Assembly: GCA_903813345.2 (NCBI GenBank)
Contig: CAIIXF020000012.1
Span: forward strand, 13,992,932-14,056,931
Length of the DNA stretch: 64,000 bases
From: Owenia fusiformis
Lineage: Eukaryota; Annelida; Polychaeta; Sabellida; Oweniidae
Direction: 5' to 3'
How positions within the stretch are numbered: position 1 is the stretch's first letter; the number at the start of each line of letters is the position of its first letter. The notes beneath the pieces are model-generated. The model saw only the letters and a list, made by a program, of their open reading frames with translations. It had not been told where the DNA came from and did no database searches. Position numbers and translations under genes: made by a program. Shown here one piece after another: positions 1 through 11,564 of the stretch.

Positions 1-815
1 ACTAAGCTTGATTTCAGCGCAAATGTCTTAGAACAAATGTCACATTCAAATCGTTTTTCTCCAGTATGGATCAGATTGTGACTTACTAAGGCAGATTTCT
101 GTGAAAATCTTCTAGAACAAATGTCACATTTAAATGGCTTCTCTCCAGTATGGATGCGATTGTGTTTTACTAAGCTTGATTTCACCGCAAATGTCTTAGA
201 ACAAATGTCACATTCAAATCGTTTTTCTCCAGTATGGATCAGATTGTGACTTACTAAGTGAGATTTCAGTGAAAATGTTCTAGAACAAATGTCACATTTA
301 AACTGCTTTTCCCCAGTATGGATGAGATTGTGTCTTACTAAGTTAGATTTCTCTGCAAATGTTTTAGAACAAATGTCACATTTAAATCGCTTTTCGCCAG
401 TATGGATGAGATTGTGTCTAACTAAGTTAGATTTCAAGGTAAATTTTTTAGAACAAATGTCACATTTAAACTGCTTTTCTCCAGTATGGATCAGATTGTG
501 AGTTACTAAGTGAGATTTCCAGGCAAATGTTTTAGAACAAATGTCACATTTAAATCGTTTTTCTCCAGTATGGATAAGATTGTGTATTACTAAGTTAGAT
601 TTCAGTGCAAATGTCTTTGAACAAATGTCACATTTAAACTGCTTTTCTCCAGTATGGACAAGATTGTGTTTTACTAAGCGACATTTCCATGCAAATGTTT
701 TTGAACAGATGTCACATTTAAATCGTTTTTCTCCAGTATGGATGGGGCTGTGATTAGGCATTCTTCATGAGCTCATACAGGTGTCTTAAGAATATAAATG
801 AACAGGAACATCCAT
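1..815 (-). pseudogene. C2H2 zinc-finger gene, copy A, 5' part (runs off window start)
   Basis: On the minus strand nine tandem 84-bp units encode C2H2 fingers of the form C-x2-C-x12-H-x3-H with TGEK-type linkers, in one open frame from about 761 to the window edge. The paralogue at 46127 starts MDVPVHLYSKD. The matching ATG here is at 815, but codon 10 (786-788) is TAA instead of AAA and a second stop, TGA, lies at 765-767 where the paralogue has GGA. Translation could restart only at the ATG at 761, just before the first finger. No KRAB, BTB or SET domain is visible in this exon. The finger array itself looks undamaged, so this is either a recently broken copy or one that uses the downstream ATG. 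C2H2 arrays normally bind DNA in the nucleus. Confidence 0.85.
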
Positions 816-1494
816 TCAGTAGGTTTGTGTTATCTTGCCTGGTATTATATCAGGGGTTTCATTAGTAGCAGGCTATAGTCGATTTTCACAGGTTGGTTTC
901 ACAACACCGCCTGTTGTTTTTATAGGGGACTTTTATGTTGTTTTAATTTATTTAGCCTGTTGTGAGAAATTCTAGTGAAACCCTTGTATATGTTGATTTA
1001 CATGTTGCCTCAATATGCTTGTGGCTATATTTAATATAGTAATTAAGCACTGTCAATATCTAGTATATATGGCCTTAATATCTAGCATATATCATCAATA
1101 TGCTTGGGGTTATATATTATGGTAATAAACATGTTCAATATTTATCATATGTCCTTGATTTGCATGGGGTTGTGTATCAATACTAATTCAGCACTGTCAA
1201 TGTACAGGATACAGCTTCAATATTAATAGTATGTAATAACAGCTTGTAGAACTAGGTCATCAAATGTCTCTCTTCGACAAATGATCTCACTGGTAGTTTT
1301 TTAGTTCACATTTATACATTATTTAACTTCGTTCTTTGAGTACATCACAGTTCTCCTTGGTCATATCAATTGAACTTACACCTATATTCACTGTTGCCCA
1401 ATGTCAATAGTAATTCATCATTGCATGTTGTATTTAGGTACAGCTGGAAAATAACATTTTGGTAAAAAAATTACTATACCTGCACATGTTATTT

Positions 1495-1797
1495 TCTGGT
1501 ACAAAATTAAGTGTGCAGGCATGTGTATATTTCCTTACTTTTTTCAGGAAAGTATCATAACATTGTCTTCTTTTAGTATATCTGGTAATAAGAGGTCAAT
1601 GAGAACTCCAGGATATTCTGATATTTCACACTTTCTATTTGTCCAAATTTTCTTTCAAAGTTTCCAGACAACACAGGAGCTACGATTGACCTGTCTCCAG
1701 ATTTACTAAAAGTAGACAATGTAATAATACTTTCCTGAAAATATCAAGGAAATACACACATGCATTCATACTTAATTTTGTACCAGAAAATAACATA
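1495..1797. mobile_element. Foldback MITE present in both duplicate flanks
   Basis: Arms of about 100-130 bp form an inverted repeat: the left arm begins CATGTTATTTTCTGGTACAA and the right arm ends with its reverse complement. The same hairpin lies at 46790-47099, so it inserted before the segmental duplication. There is no coding capacity. Confidence 0.75.
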
Positions 1798-1881
1798 TGT
1801 GTACTTTCTGCCATTTTGATGAAATCCTCATGTTACTTTCAACTGTGGACTCATTTTCTCACACTGTCTACATCTTTCACA

Positions 1882-2093
1882 TTTGCACAAAGAGTGCACT
1901 AATGTACATGTACCTATAAAAGAGTGTGGAGAATATTTTGTTTATAAAATGTATGAAAAAAATGAGAAAAATTCAATGACCTATTTTTTAAAAGTAAAAA
2001 TTAGTAAGTCACTTTGTTTTCTCATTTTTTTATGCATCAAAAAATTATTCATTGCACTCTTTTCTAGGTACATTGGTGCACTCTTTGTGCAAA
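1882..2093. repeat. Inverted repeat (TTTGCACAAAGAGTGCAC family)
   Basis: TTTGCACAAAGAGTGCAC at the left end is answered by GTGCACTCTTTGTGCAAA at the right end, with partly paired sequence between. The same core occurs inside the TTAA-flanked foldback at 4980-5393, so this is an older, degraded relative. It is also present in copy B near 47180-47375. Confidence 0.7.
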
Positions 2094-2313
2094 TATGAAT
2101 GATGTGGACTATATAATAAATTTTAGCGATGTATTCCTGAAAATAACTTGTGACTCCAGAGTACAGTTGATTTTGATTCTCAGTTCAATATAATTATATG
2201 TTCATTATTTTAGTAGCTACTAACACTGTTATCTGTGATTCTGTGTATAATCTTGTTGGTAAGTCTTTGTATAATTCCTACATTTACATGTCTATTTTCT
2301 GTGTACTATCACT

Positions 2314-4576
2314 TTTGGAATATATTTTTATAAAAACCCTTCGACCTTCTATTTTCTATCTTTCTTTCTGTCCGATCAACAATAAGTACAGTTATACAAG
2401 AAATGTAAACGAAGTGAAAATATTCCCAAAAATTTTCCGAAAGGCATGTCATTTCCGGAAGTTATGATACGTTATATTACCGAACAGGCGTGAAAATGGA
2501 ACGTTTGTTCGTTCATTTTATGAGAGCTAAATAAAATGCGAACAAAGCATCAGGTATGACTCCACCATTGTTTGGCGTTTTACTACTTGCCACAATCAAC
2601 CTCACTGCCAGGATATCAAACAAGGCCCATTTTCCATCAAACTTGGCCCAACTACTATCAGGCGGATGCCCTTGAAAAATCAAGTTGACATGGTTACCAA
2701 AACCTAATAGTTGCCATGGCAACCATAGAAATGGGCTAAAAAAAGAGAGCAAAAAAGCACCCAAACCCACCATAATGGCACTTATTTATAAAATATTTCT
2801 AGATATACAAATTTTCTTAAACTTTGATATCATCTAGAACACTTGTCAGAAAATTTGGGGGTAGGTTTACCACTTCGATTTTTTCTAGGCTTGGACAAAG
2901 TAAAACTACGAAAAAGCACTAATTTTACTTTTGAATCACCTATTATCGCCCAAATGGCTATTGTATTTTTTCAAGGTCAAGGTCGCCATGCTAAAAATTG
3001 AATTACGGAGATAAATCTGCTCTTCAGACAATGTTTGATAGCTTTTCTTCACCACAAAAAAAGATATTTGCGCTGGTATGCCAATTTCCATGAGATAATG
3101 TACGGGAAGGAGGAACAGTGTCTTTAAATGTCATCAAAACTTTATGCCAACACGTGAAAAGGCCATTTTCGCACTACTTTTGGTGTAATAATGCCATCGA
3201 ACAAACATTTCAATTCACCCATGTTCGGTAATATAAGGTGTTATTACGGTAAATACCACTTCCGGGTGTTTTTAAAACTTTAAAAACGAAGCTATGCCAA
3301 CTTCAATGGTGTGTATAGTAGGTTTAAGTGTATGTACTGTGGGCATTTGAGGTATGTATGTAAAGCAGGGGCCAAGTTCTTTTTAAATGTGCCATTTTTA
3401 GAAAAAAATCTCAATAATATGGTCCCGTAAACAGGAACTACTTTATTCGTTAATTTTCATCGGTGAAGCAGAGATTTTACCTAAAAATATGTCCCTATGT
3501 TGGTGTAGTGATCGAGACCCAAACCCTATGTTAAATATAGTGTCGAGATGAAGGTTATGTATAGGGGATTGCAGAAATATAGTCATTGTATGGGCTAATT
3601 CGTTCGAAAATGGCGATATGTACCCCAGAAGGTGTGAGTACCGTAATCCAACACCAAATTCGAAAATTCAGAACAATACTTTACACATATGGCGTTCGTG
3701 ATCAACTATAAAACGCTAACCCCCCATAGTGTTAGATATCAAAATGTACCTGTTCATATAGGGGTTCGATTGATCTACATCAAATTATAGGGAGTCCGGT
3801 TACTTTTTGAGATATCAGCGTCCATTTATTGTAACTCACGTTTGCTACCATTTCCTCAATTCTGAGATGACAGGCAACGCGTAGTAAACATGCTCACGCC
3901 GGAACTATATTTTGACCTACATCGCTATTTTCGTAATTTAAATGAAAGTTGACCTCCTCCTCTATATTTTGATACAAAATAGTGGCATACTAGGTACCCT
4001 AGAAGTCAACTATGGCGTATTTTAGTACAAAACCACAAGTTTTTAAATGGACTATATAGTCATACCTTTTGGCGGATGGATATGGAACCTCATACCAGAA
4101 CTTGAATTTTGTGATTTTTTCAATATTTTTCAATGATTTACCGTAGTGACACCCTAACGTATCATAACTTCCGGAATGACATGCCTTTCGGAAAATTTTT
4201 GGGAATATTTTCACTTCATTTACATTTCTTGTATAACTGTACTTATTGTTGATCGGACGGGAAGATAAGCTGATGTAGTTACACTAGAGTTCGTTTACTA
4301 CCATTTGGAAGGCACGTGAGGGTCCCATTCATCAGGTAACACTCATATGTCGAATGTTCTTGCTATTTTTAACAGTTAACAAGCTGTAGATATAGGTAGA
4401 TGTAATCCTACAGGGAGCTCATTGGAACTATACGTAATCTAAATCATTTAGTAAACTGGACTGGGAAATCAGAGGTCGAAGGGTTTTTCAATAAAATATA
4501 TTCCAAAAATTCTTGACACCCTGTAAGTCGTAGGGTCGAAGGGTCGTAGGTCGAAGGGTTTTTAGTACATTCCAGA
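2314..4576. mobile_element. 2.26-kb TIR element, 3-bp TSD, empty site in copy B
   Basis: The ends are inverted (TTTGGAATATAT and the complement of TACATTCCAGA), followed by AAACCCTTCGACC, and a nearly perfect subterminal inverted repeat of about 110 bp lies at 2345-2480 and 4140-4260. ACT flanks both sides (2311-2313, 4577-4579), and copy B has a single ACT at 47560-47562 with uninterrupted sequence. The right end carries a second, inner copy of the terminal repeat at 4474-4508. The interior shows no recognisable transposase; an 86-codon minus-strand frame at 2513-2773 has no recognised similarity. Superfamily unknown. Confidence 0.82.
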
Positions 4577-4591
4577 ACTATGATCTATATG

Positions 4592-4867
4592 CAGGCCTGT
4601 CAACTTGGGAACACCTAACATGAGTGACTTGGAAATGTTGGGGGGGGGGGTAGGTACGAAAAATCACGAACGGAATGCGTGACATATACGTAATTCGCGT
4701 GAAAAGTCCGAACGAAATGCGTACATTTTTTTCCGGCGTTCGTATTTTTGCTGTGTAGACGATCTTTTTTAGAAATTTTTCTACAGAAACATTTTTGCTT
4801 GACAATTACCAGGTAAAATGCGTATTTGCGTGACATTTTCTGTCACGCAAAAATAACTGGCGTGACT
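4592..4867. mobile_element. Short CAGGCCTGTCAA-type element, 9-bp direct flanks
   Basis: It starts CAGGCCTGTCAACTT and is flanked by ATCTATATG on both sides (4583-4591 and 4868-4876). Copy B shows the near-empty site ATCTATG. It matches the element at 5566-6081 but lacks that element's right terminal part, and it has a 10-nt G run where that one has 47. Confidence 0.7.
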
Positions 4868-4979
4868 ATCTATATGATACTATGAGGAACTGATAGTTAT
4901 GACCTCCCATTGTGCATATTGTGGGATCCTCAGCCTTTACATTTACTATCCTTTAGTGTTATGTGTCAAGTGTTATTAA

Positions 4980-5393
4980 GGTCAGGGTGCATGATGGGAA
5001 AATTTCTGCATTCCTCAATTGAGTCACATGTTATTTTTCAAACAAGAATCACTCCTTCCCTTCAATGTCTATATCTTCCAGTTTTGCACAAAGAGTGCAC
5101 TTATGTGCCTAGAAAAGACTTGTGAGAAGAATGTTTTGATAAAGTGTATAAAAAACAAGAAAATTCAGTGAAAAAAATCAGAAAATTTTCAGAAATTTTT
5201 TTCACTGAATTTTCTCATTTTTTATACATTTTACAAAACAAACCTTCTCACAAGGCTTTTCTAGGCACAGAAGTGCACTCTTTGTGCAAACTTGGAAGAT
5301 GTAGACAATGTGGGGAAGGAGTTATTCATGTTTGAAAAATAACATGTGACTCAATTGAGGAATGCAGAAAATTTCCCAACATGCACCCTGTCC
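4980..5393. mobile_element. 414-bp foldback MITE in a TTAA target
   Basis: Almost the whole element is an inverted repeat with arms of about 205 bp. TTAA lies at 4976-4979 and again at 5394-5397, and copy B has one TTAA at 47672-47675 with the flanks joined. The termini read GG(T/A)CAGGGTGCATG. A precise TTAA TSD is typical of piggyBac-like or Kolobok-like elements (inference). It is non-coding. Confidence 0.88.
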
Positions 5394-5565
5394 TTAAAAA
5401 TCAGAATGATGGCCTCCAATTTCACATTGATATATCCAGCTGTGCCTCAGGCGCCTGTACAAATAATGTGATGGTGATTTCATTTTATAATTCAAAATAA
5501 TATATTGAAGCCGGAGGTAGAATTAGCGTGGCATATATTACAAATAGAAAACCACTTCTCATGTC

Positions 5566-5762
5566 CAGGGCTGTCAACTTGGGACCACCTAATATGAGTG
5601 ACTTACAAATGTTGGACACCGAAGTCCAAATCTTAACACTTTTGTCCAAATTTTGAACACCTTTGGCCAACTTTTAAACACCTTTGGCCAAAGTTTGAGC
5701 ACCTTTGCTAAACTTTTATAACCTCAAATTTTTCGCGCTCGCTACGCTCGCGATGTCGTCAA

Positions 5763-5811
<49 letters not shown>

Positions 5812-6081
5812 AGGTACGAAAATTTACAATGAACATGCGTGACATATACGGGATTCGCGTGACAAATCCGAACAAATTCGTTTTTTTCCGATGTTCGTAT
5901 TTTTACCGTATCATAAACATATTTTGAAAAAATTTTTACAGAAACATATTTGCGTGACAATTACCAGGTAAAATGCGTATTTGCGTGACATTTTGTGTCA
6001 CGCAAAAAAAACTGGCGTGACTTCAAATTCGTCAGCAAATGCGTGACAAATACGCAAATTGCGGGACAGTTGACAGGCCTG
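5566..6081. mobile_element. CAGGCCTGTCAA-type MITE with poly-G tract
   Basis: Terminal inverted repeats CAGGGCTGTCAACTT and AGTTGACAGGCCTG are bounded by CATGTC on both sides (5560-5565, 6082-6087). The interior has GCGTGACA motifs shared with 4592-4867 and the 47-nt G tract. Termini beginning CAGG resemble hAT elements, but a 6-bp duplication is not typical of them, so I leave the class open. Confidence 0.75.
5764..5810 (+). repeat. Poly-G tract, 47 nt
   Basis: Uninterrupted run of 47 G residues inside the MITE at 5566-6081. The related element at 4592 has only 10 G at the same place. The length in an assembly may be unreliable. Confidence 0.95.
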
Positions 6082-6329
6082 CATGTCATTTGATACATTA
6101 TATAGCCTATATGGGTGACCTGCAATTTAGAACACGCCCATCACCTTAACACTGTACAGGGAAGGACCACTTTATTATAATATTGTGGGGAATATCAATA
6201 TCATATATCAATATTATGTATTTCAAGTTGGATAATTGTATACAATGGATGCCTACAGTATATTCATTATGAAGGGTCAAAATAATAATTCCTCAACAGA
6301 GCTCCATCACTTCAACATAGAAGATCTGA

Positions 6330-6556
6330 GAACCAGGGGCCTGCTCACCCTCCCCCCTTGGGTTGGCCCAGAAAAATATGGGTTCAATACTTTTTAAAGG
6401 CCCATGAATGATTCACCGGCCTTAATTTTAGGCCAAATTATCAGGAAAATAGACCTTAAATTTTCAAAAAGGGCCCACTTTTTGATTTTAGGTGCCCAAC
6501 TTTTTTCATACTTCAAATAAGCCCCCCCCCCCCTTGTTGGTTCCTAGATCCACCCC
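6330..6556. mobile_element. G/C-run MITE, old copy shared by both flanks
   Basis: The sequence between the CAGGGGC-like left end and the C-rich right end (GATCCACCCC) contains GGCCCAGAAAAAT and AATTTTAGGCCAAATT. It matches about 47805-47985 and the better preserved member at 31476-31789. Confidence 0.6.
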
Positions 6557-6929
6557 GGGTGTATATGATAGTTATTCTGAAGAGAATACTTGTGATGGCT
6601 GAATAAGAGTCATCAGCATACAATTAATTTTGAAAACTGCCTGCTCTGCCAACAACCACTTCGTTGCAACACAATAGAATGGAATGCAGTTTAATTTAAA
6701 TAATACACAGCTGTAACAAAGAGGAGTGCATTCTTTTTCTATTTTTTAAAAAAGATGTTCTCATGGCAAGCTATCCAAAACGAGTGTGGCACAAAGATGA
6801 TTGTCTGTCACATGCAGTGCACTCAAGCTGATACCCTAGACTATTCACTCATTCAATAGTTGAATAGTAAACACAAAAGAAATCAAATTTTAAACTGTAC
6901 CTGACCTGTAACATGCAGTGCACTGAAGC

Positions 6930-8594
6930 CTGTGCTTTCATTAACGCTGTCTTAATGGAGAGGACCCGGTTTTTACTATAGATATATCTATAATCTAGGG
7001 ACCCCAAACAATGAAAATGAGGGGTCACTTGGACGCAGTGCAGGTCATATAAAAAAAATCAACTCTGGATGAATGTATTGATAAAGATCTTACCTTCAGT
7101 CTTTTATTTGGTCAAAATCCGCTAAATAAACGAAGGATATTCTATTTCTAAAAGAAATAAAATTTTCTTTCGGAGTTTCTTTCCCGGAAGTTGATTTCCG
7201 ATCATAATAGTATGAGGTATGTCATAGGACAATCACTAGTAGTTGATTTCCGATGCTTGGCCGCGATTATGAATCGCGCATGCGTCTTAATAATTTTAAC
7301 TAATCAAATTGCTGGATTTGTTGCGCATGCGCAAAAATGCTGAACCCAAAAAATGGGGTTTACGAAAAAGACCGACCCCACCGACCACCGACCGGTCGGT
7401 ATTTTCCACTGGTAGCCTCAAAACAGGGTTTGAAGAAAATGTGTAAAAGACCGACCATATTTGTAGCCTTGAAATATTAATAATTCGATTTTGAATGTCA
7501 ATCGTAAGCAACGTTTTTTATCGATTTTGTTCCTTTCAACGAAAGGTTAGCAAACAAATTGGGCATGGCCGTCTCCTCTCGATTTAATTGTCCTGCCTTA
7601 GATTCCTGACCTACCATTAACCAGCCTATCATTTCTATCTATCCTAATTTTTTACTGAAATCTAACGTACAATTTCGAAATAAAAATGATTTATCGTCAT
7701 AGCCTAGGCCTACTGAATTCTGAACACGATGTAATGTTACGTGCGTTCTCTTATCGGGATTAAAAGTGACTAACCATTTCAGTACACCATGATTAGAAAG
7801 TTTTTTTGTCATATTGAATGTAGTTTTTACCAGTTGAGGTTGAACAACTGAGAAATCAAACATTACGTTACGACGTGAACACCGACAATGTTAAGTGTTG
7901 TTAATTGCGTTTCATATTAATGAACTTAATGCAATGTTATGTGCGTTTTCTCATCATAATCCAAAGTTACTAACCAGAATGAAATTGGTCTTCTAACAAC
8001 TGAGACATCACTTAAAAATAAGACATTACGCACCACGACGATGTTACGTTTTTCATCGTGATTTGAAATGATTAAATACATTTTTAAATCACGACCTTGT
8101 AAAGGTACTATAGTCATTGGATTCCCAGTTTTAGTTTTTCTTCTAATTTTTATCTTCATGTAAAAGACCGACAGTCGACCACCGACCACGTGTACCCAAC
8201 TGTGGAGAGTGACTGCGTGGTCGGTGGTCGGCGGTCGGTGTTTTTCGTAAACCCCAAAAAATGGAACCTCACGGAGATTGCTCCTAGTGAAACTTTCTGA
8301 ACGAACAAAATCAATAGCAAATTGCTTTGAAATACGCGAAGAAAAATGGTATTTAATGGTTGAATATTAGTTATCTCTTTCAAATGAAGGTATCTGCATC
8401 ATTTAATGACCTACTAGATGTGTGTAGGACACTGATCTGGGCCAAAAAATAACAAAACTGATGCAAACTTTTTTTTCTTTTGAATTCCCGGGAATCTTTT
8501 TTCATGGGGACGCACTTTTTTGAGGGGGGACACAATTTTGGAAAATCAATCCGTCCCAGAGAAGCACTTTTGGACAAGCCTACTGAAAGCACTG
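6930..8594. mobile_element. 1.67-kb element, 5-bp TSD, empty site in copy B
   Basis: GAAGC flanks both ends (6925-6929, 8595-8599) and occurs once at 48373-48377 in copy B. The termini are C(T/A)GTGCTTTCA in inverted orientation. It contains the Mutator-like element at 7356-8254 as a nested insertion, leaving about 0.76 kb of its own sequence. No coding region was recognised. Confidence 0.8.
7356..8254. mobile_element. Mutator-like TIR element, copy 1 (899 bp)
   Basis: Symmetric termini GGGTTTACGAAAAA and TTTTTCGTAAACCC are followed inside by clusters of ACCGACC and GGTCGGT. A 9-bp duplication, CAAAAAATG, lies at 7347-7355 and 8255-8263. GG-starting ends with a 9-bp TSD fit Mutator-like (MULE) elements; this is inference from ends only, since no transposase is present. 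The same family in reverse orientation spans 15492-20569 and served to locate insertions there. Confidence 0.8.
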
Positions 8595-9142
8595 GAAGCT
8601 GAACTAATTACACCCACTCATTTCTCAATACACTTCCGGCCCTAAATTCAATACAAAAGAAATCAATTTTTCCTAAAATTTGATCATAGACCATTTGCCT
8701 TTTATAAGAGTCAGTGTGTAGTTTTAGTGATAAACTATTTATACTGGGTCTTAGCGGCCTCTGCTATTATTTATCCTAAAACCCAATACTCATAGTTTAT
8801 CCCTTGCAGAATTAATGATCAGATTAATTTGTCACAGACATGTATGAATATATTATCCATAAATAAACATATTTGATGTTATCATAAAAGTTAATCAAAA
8901 AGTTCTTGTAGTGACAAGAGAAGTCATGCCCAAAATGCAAGTGCATAAAGCAATTGGTATTAAATGTATAATTGATCATTTTCAAGTAATAAAGGTGTAG
9001 TGGTAAGACTTTTTCTGAAATAATTTACACATTTGAAAAACTTTCCTCATACATTTATATGCTGTGGAGGTGTAGGTTAAAGTGCTCAAAGTTTTTGCTA
9101 GAAATCCCAATCCCATAAACGAAACCCAGCAGTATAATTTTT

Positions 9143-10124
9143 GGCTCACACAGTGAGCCTATGGGATCGACCAGGCGTCCGTCCGTTGGTCCGTCCGTTC
9201 GTCCGTCCGTCCGTTGGTCCGTCCGTCCGTCAACATTGGCCGCACAAATTAAAACTGCTATTCGTATTGAGTCATAGCCACATTCATTTTATGCATATCC
9301 ATAATGCCTATTTGACCTATCATCGCCATTTCCCAAGTTCGCCCGGTTTCCGAGAAATTGCGGATTTTGACGTCAAAAAGTCAAATTTTCTGTAAATACT
9401 AGACACTTTGTTGAAGTAGAACTTTCAAATAACTTTTAGTAGTTGCTGTATATGCAAATTATGTCCTCTGAAGATTTCAAAGCTCTTGGAATTACAGTTT
9501 TTGGTGTTTACTCTATAAAATTTGACAAAAAGTAGGACTTAGTCATTTTCAGGAAACTTTCTCATGTATAAAGTCAATGGCAGGTTTTGTGATTGACAAG
9601 TTTCTCAAAGTTTGCCTTATACTTGATCATTTCTTGCAATGAATTACATCATTACTAGATTAAAGCATTCCTTACAAATTGCTCAATATATGTCAGCATC
9701 AAATTTTTACTGTTTTTGATATATTTAACGTCAAAAAACAGTAAAAATAAGTTGTTTTTCAACTCGCTTCAATTTGACCAAATTGTTTTTTGAAAATCAT
9801 CTACAAGTTGTCAGGAGTTCAAATCTGACATTGGTTTTAGGATTTGACCTTAACTTGACCTTCAGTGACCTTCGAAAGGTCAAAAAATGTGATTTTTCAA
9901 ATTGATTTTTGGATGTAAATTTTGGTCAGCTTAATCACAAAAGACCTTACTGAGCTCTGACTAAGTAAAATTTTCAAGGTCAAAGGTCATCAAACTAGGT
10001 CACACAACTGTGCTATCTAAGTTTCTCAAAGTTCGAGACTACAAATCCAAATCAATATTTTTGTTTGAAAGTCAGGATATACATTCCTCTGAAGGTTCCA
10101 AACTGTGTGAGCACAGGACCGTGG
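9143..10124. mobile_element. Interspersed repeat with GTCC microsatellite
   Basis: It begins GGCTCACACAGTGAGCC, followed by (GTCC)n-like sequence at about 9177-9232, and ends near GTGAGCACAGGACCGTGGG. The position marks the end of A/B homology. There is no convincing reading frame. Confidence 0.6.
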
Positions 10125-11564
10125 GTCCTTCATAATATATTTACTATTTTAAAGTTTATTAATCATGTTAATGGATGATCTAGAAATGAGATAATTTGTT
10201 GGATAAAAACATACATATTTGAATTACCTATCTTCGGCCATTTATAGGTTAATACGTATCGTAAACCCTGTAACCTAGGTAAAATACCGCTTAGTGTAAT
10301 AACAAACTATGTATAGGTATAGGTAAATGGGCTATTTACGCTAATCTTAAACTCCCTAATATGTTATGCCTTACGGCAATGTAAAGATACATTTCTGGGA
10401 CGACTCTTTATGCATCTTAAGATTTTAGAAAAACAATTAATTCACAAAAATACAGTTGAATAACATACTAGAAACCGTATCCACATATAACACGATGACA
10501 CACAGTTTAAATAACAGTTAATTGGTTTTTTGTTACATATCAATGTAACATTTTCGAAGGGAAATTTACATGCTCCCTGTACGTTGATAGATTTACTGAA
10601 ATGTATTATGTATTGCATTCGAGTTTTGCTTCACTGCGCCCACTATTATCTATCTTTGCCTATAGTGGTTTTTTGCCAACAATATTCTACAAACTGCAAT
10701 TGTCTGATAAATCACTAGAAATAAATGTAAAATGTAATTTACGTTCGGAAATATGGAATTAAACCCACGTCCTCCATTTGCAACTTAGCTGTACCCTGTA
10801 TCCCTTTTAAACGTGGTCACGTGGTAGGGTAGTGTGAATAACCTAACAACTTATAATAACTGGTTTGTTATTCAGTTTAGATGTTTATAATGCACCATTC
10901 GTATTGTTTGGATTCAGAGAGGTTCACATTACCTGAAGTTCATTTTTGCATTGATGTACAGTATGTATGAGTACCTAAATACCTCCTTGAAAATAAATAC
11001 CTCCTTGAATTAACTTGAAATATAACTTTAATTTTTGGATATTATCATTCATAATGCTCTCTCCATGAAGATGTAGGGTAGCATTCAAACGTTTGCATTC
11101 ATAAAACATTTAATTCCAATCCTGAGCGCAACCTAACGGGTCAATTCCCTACCTCCGGAGCAGTAATTGCCATAGTCACATGTTGTCACAATTGTGATTA
11201 CCGGGAAAATTTTGATTACTGAGATATGTATTTCAAAATTCAACCCCCTGGAATACTGGAACAACAGTTTGTTTCAAATAATCTGAATACCAGTCAGAGA
11301 AACTAGTGAGGATATCAGTTAACCATTAACCACATCAACTTATAAAAAAATGTGTCAACGGTCACAGAAACATTGTGCTTATAAATGACTCAGTATTGAT
11401 AATTCATAAAATAAGATAAGAATGAATAGTTCACATACAGAAACCTATTGGACTCAGCATAAAGAAGTTGCGTGTTAAAATATAACTGATTGTTTTGTGT
11501 TTTTTAACTATTGAGTAGATCAACTGAGCACTTAAAAATCTCTGTACTGATACTGAAGGTTAAA
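10125..11564. other. Intergenic, upstream of TRIM-NHL gene
   Basis: AT-rich sequence. I see no exon, repeat border or RNA gene here. It should contain the promoter and any 5' UTR exon of the TRIM gene, but no motif is decisive. Confidence 0.4.

Larger units (their letters stand above)
816..9142. repeat. Segmental duplication, copy A (5' flank of zinc-finger gene)
   Basis: The flank upstream of zinc-finger copy A matches 46128-48868 in the same order and orientation, for example 816-2313 with 46128-47562, 4868-4979 with about 47563-47675, 5394-5520 with 47672-47800, 6600-6929 with 48020-48377, and 8595-9142 with 48373-48868. The blocks are interrupted in copy A by elements listed separately. 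Homology ends at the repeat beginning at 9143. No coding region was recognised here. Confidence 0.9.

Noticed and set aside
289-753. Plus-strand repeated frames reading MSHLNCFSPVW..., also at 43827-44207, 44785-45048 and 45508-45720
   Set aside because: They are the antisense of the 84-bp zinc-finger units; the fingers on the minus strand explain the repeat and have the zinc ligands.
2513-2773. 86-codon minus-strand frame as a transposase fragment
   Set aside because: No recognisable catalytic motif, low complexity, and no support beyond being open.
5742-5960. Proline-rich frame on the minus strand
   Set aside because: The prolines come only from the poly-G tract inside a MITE.
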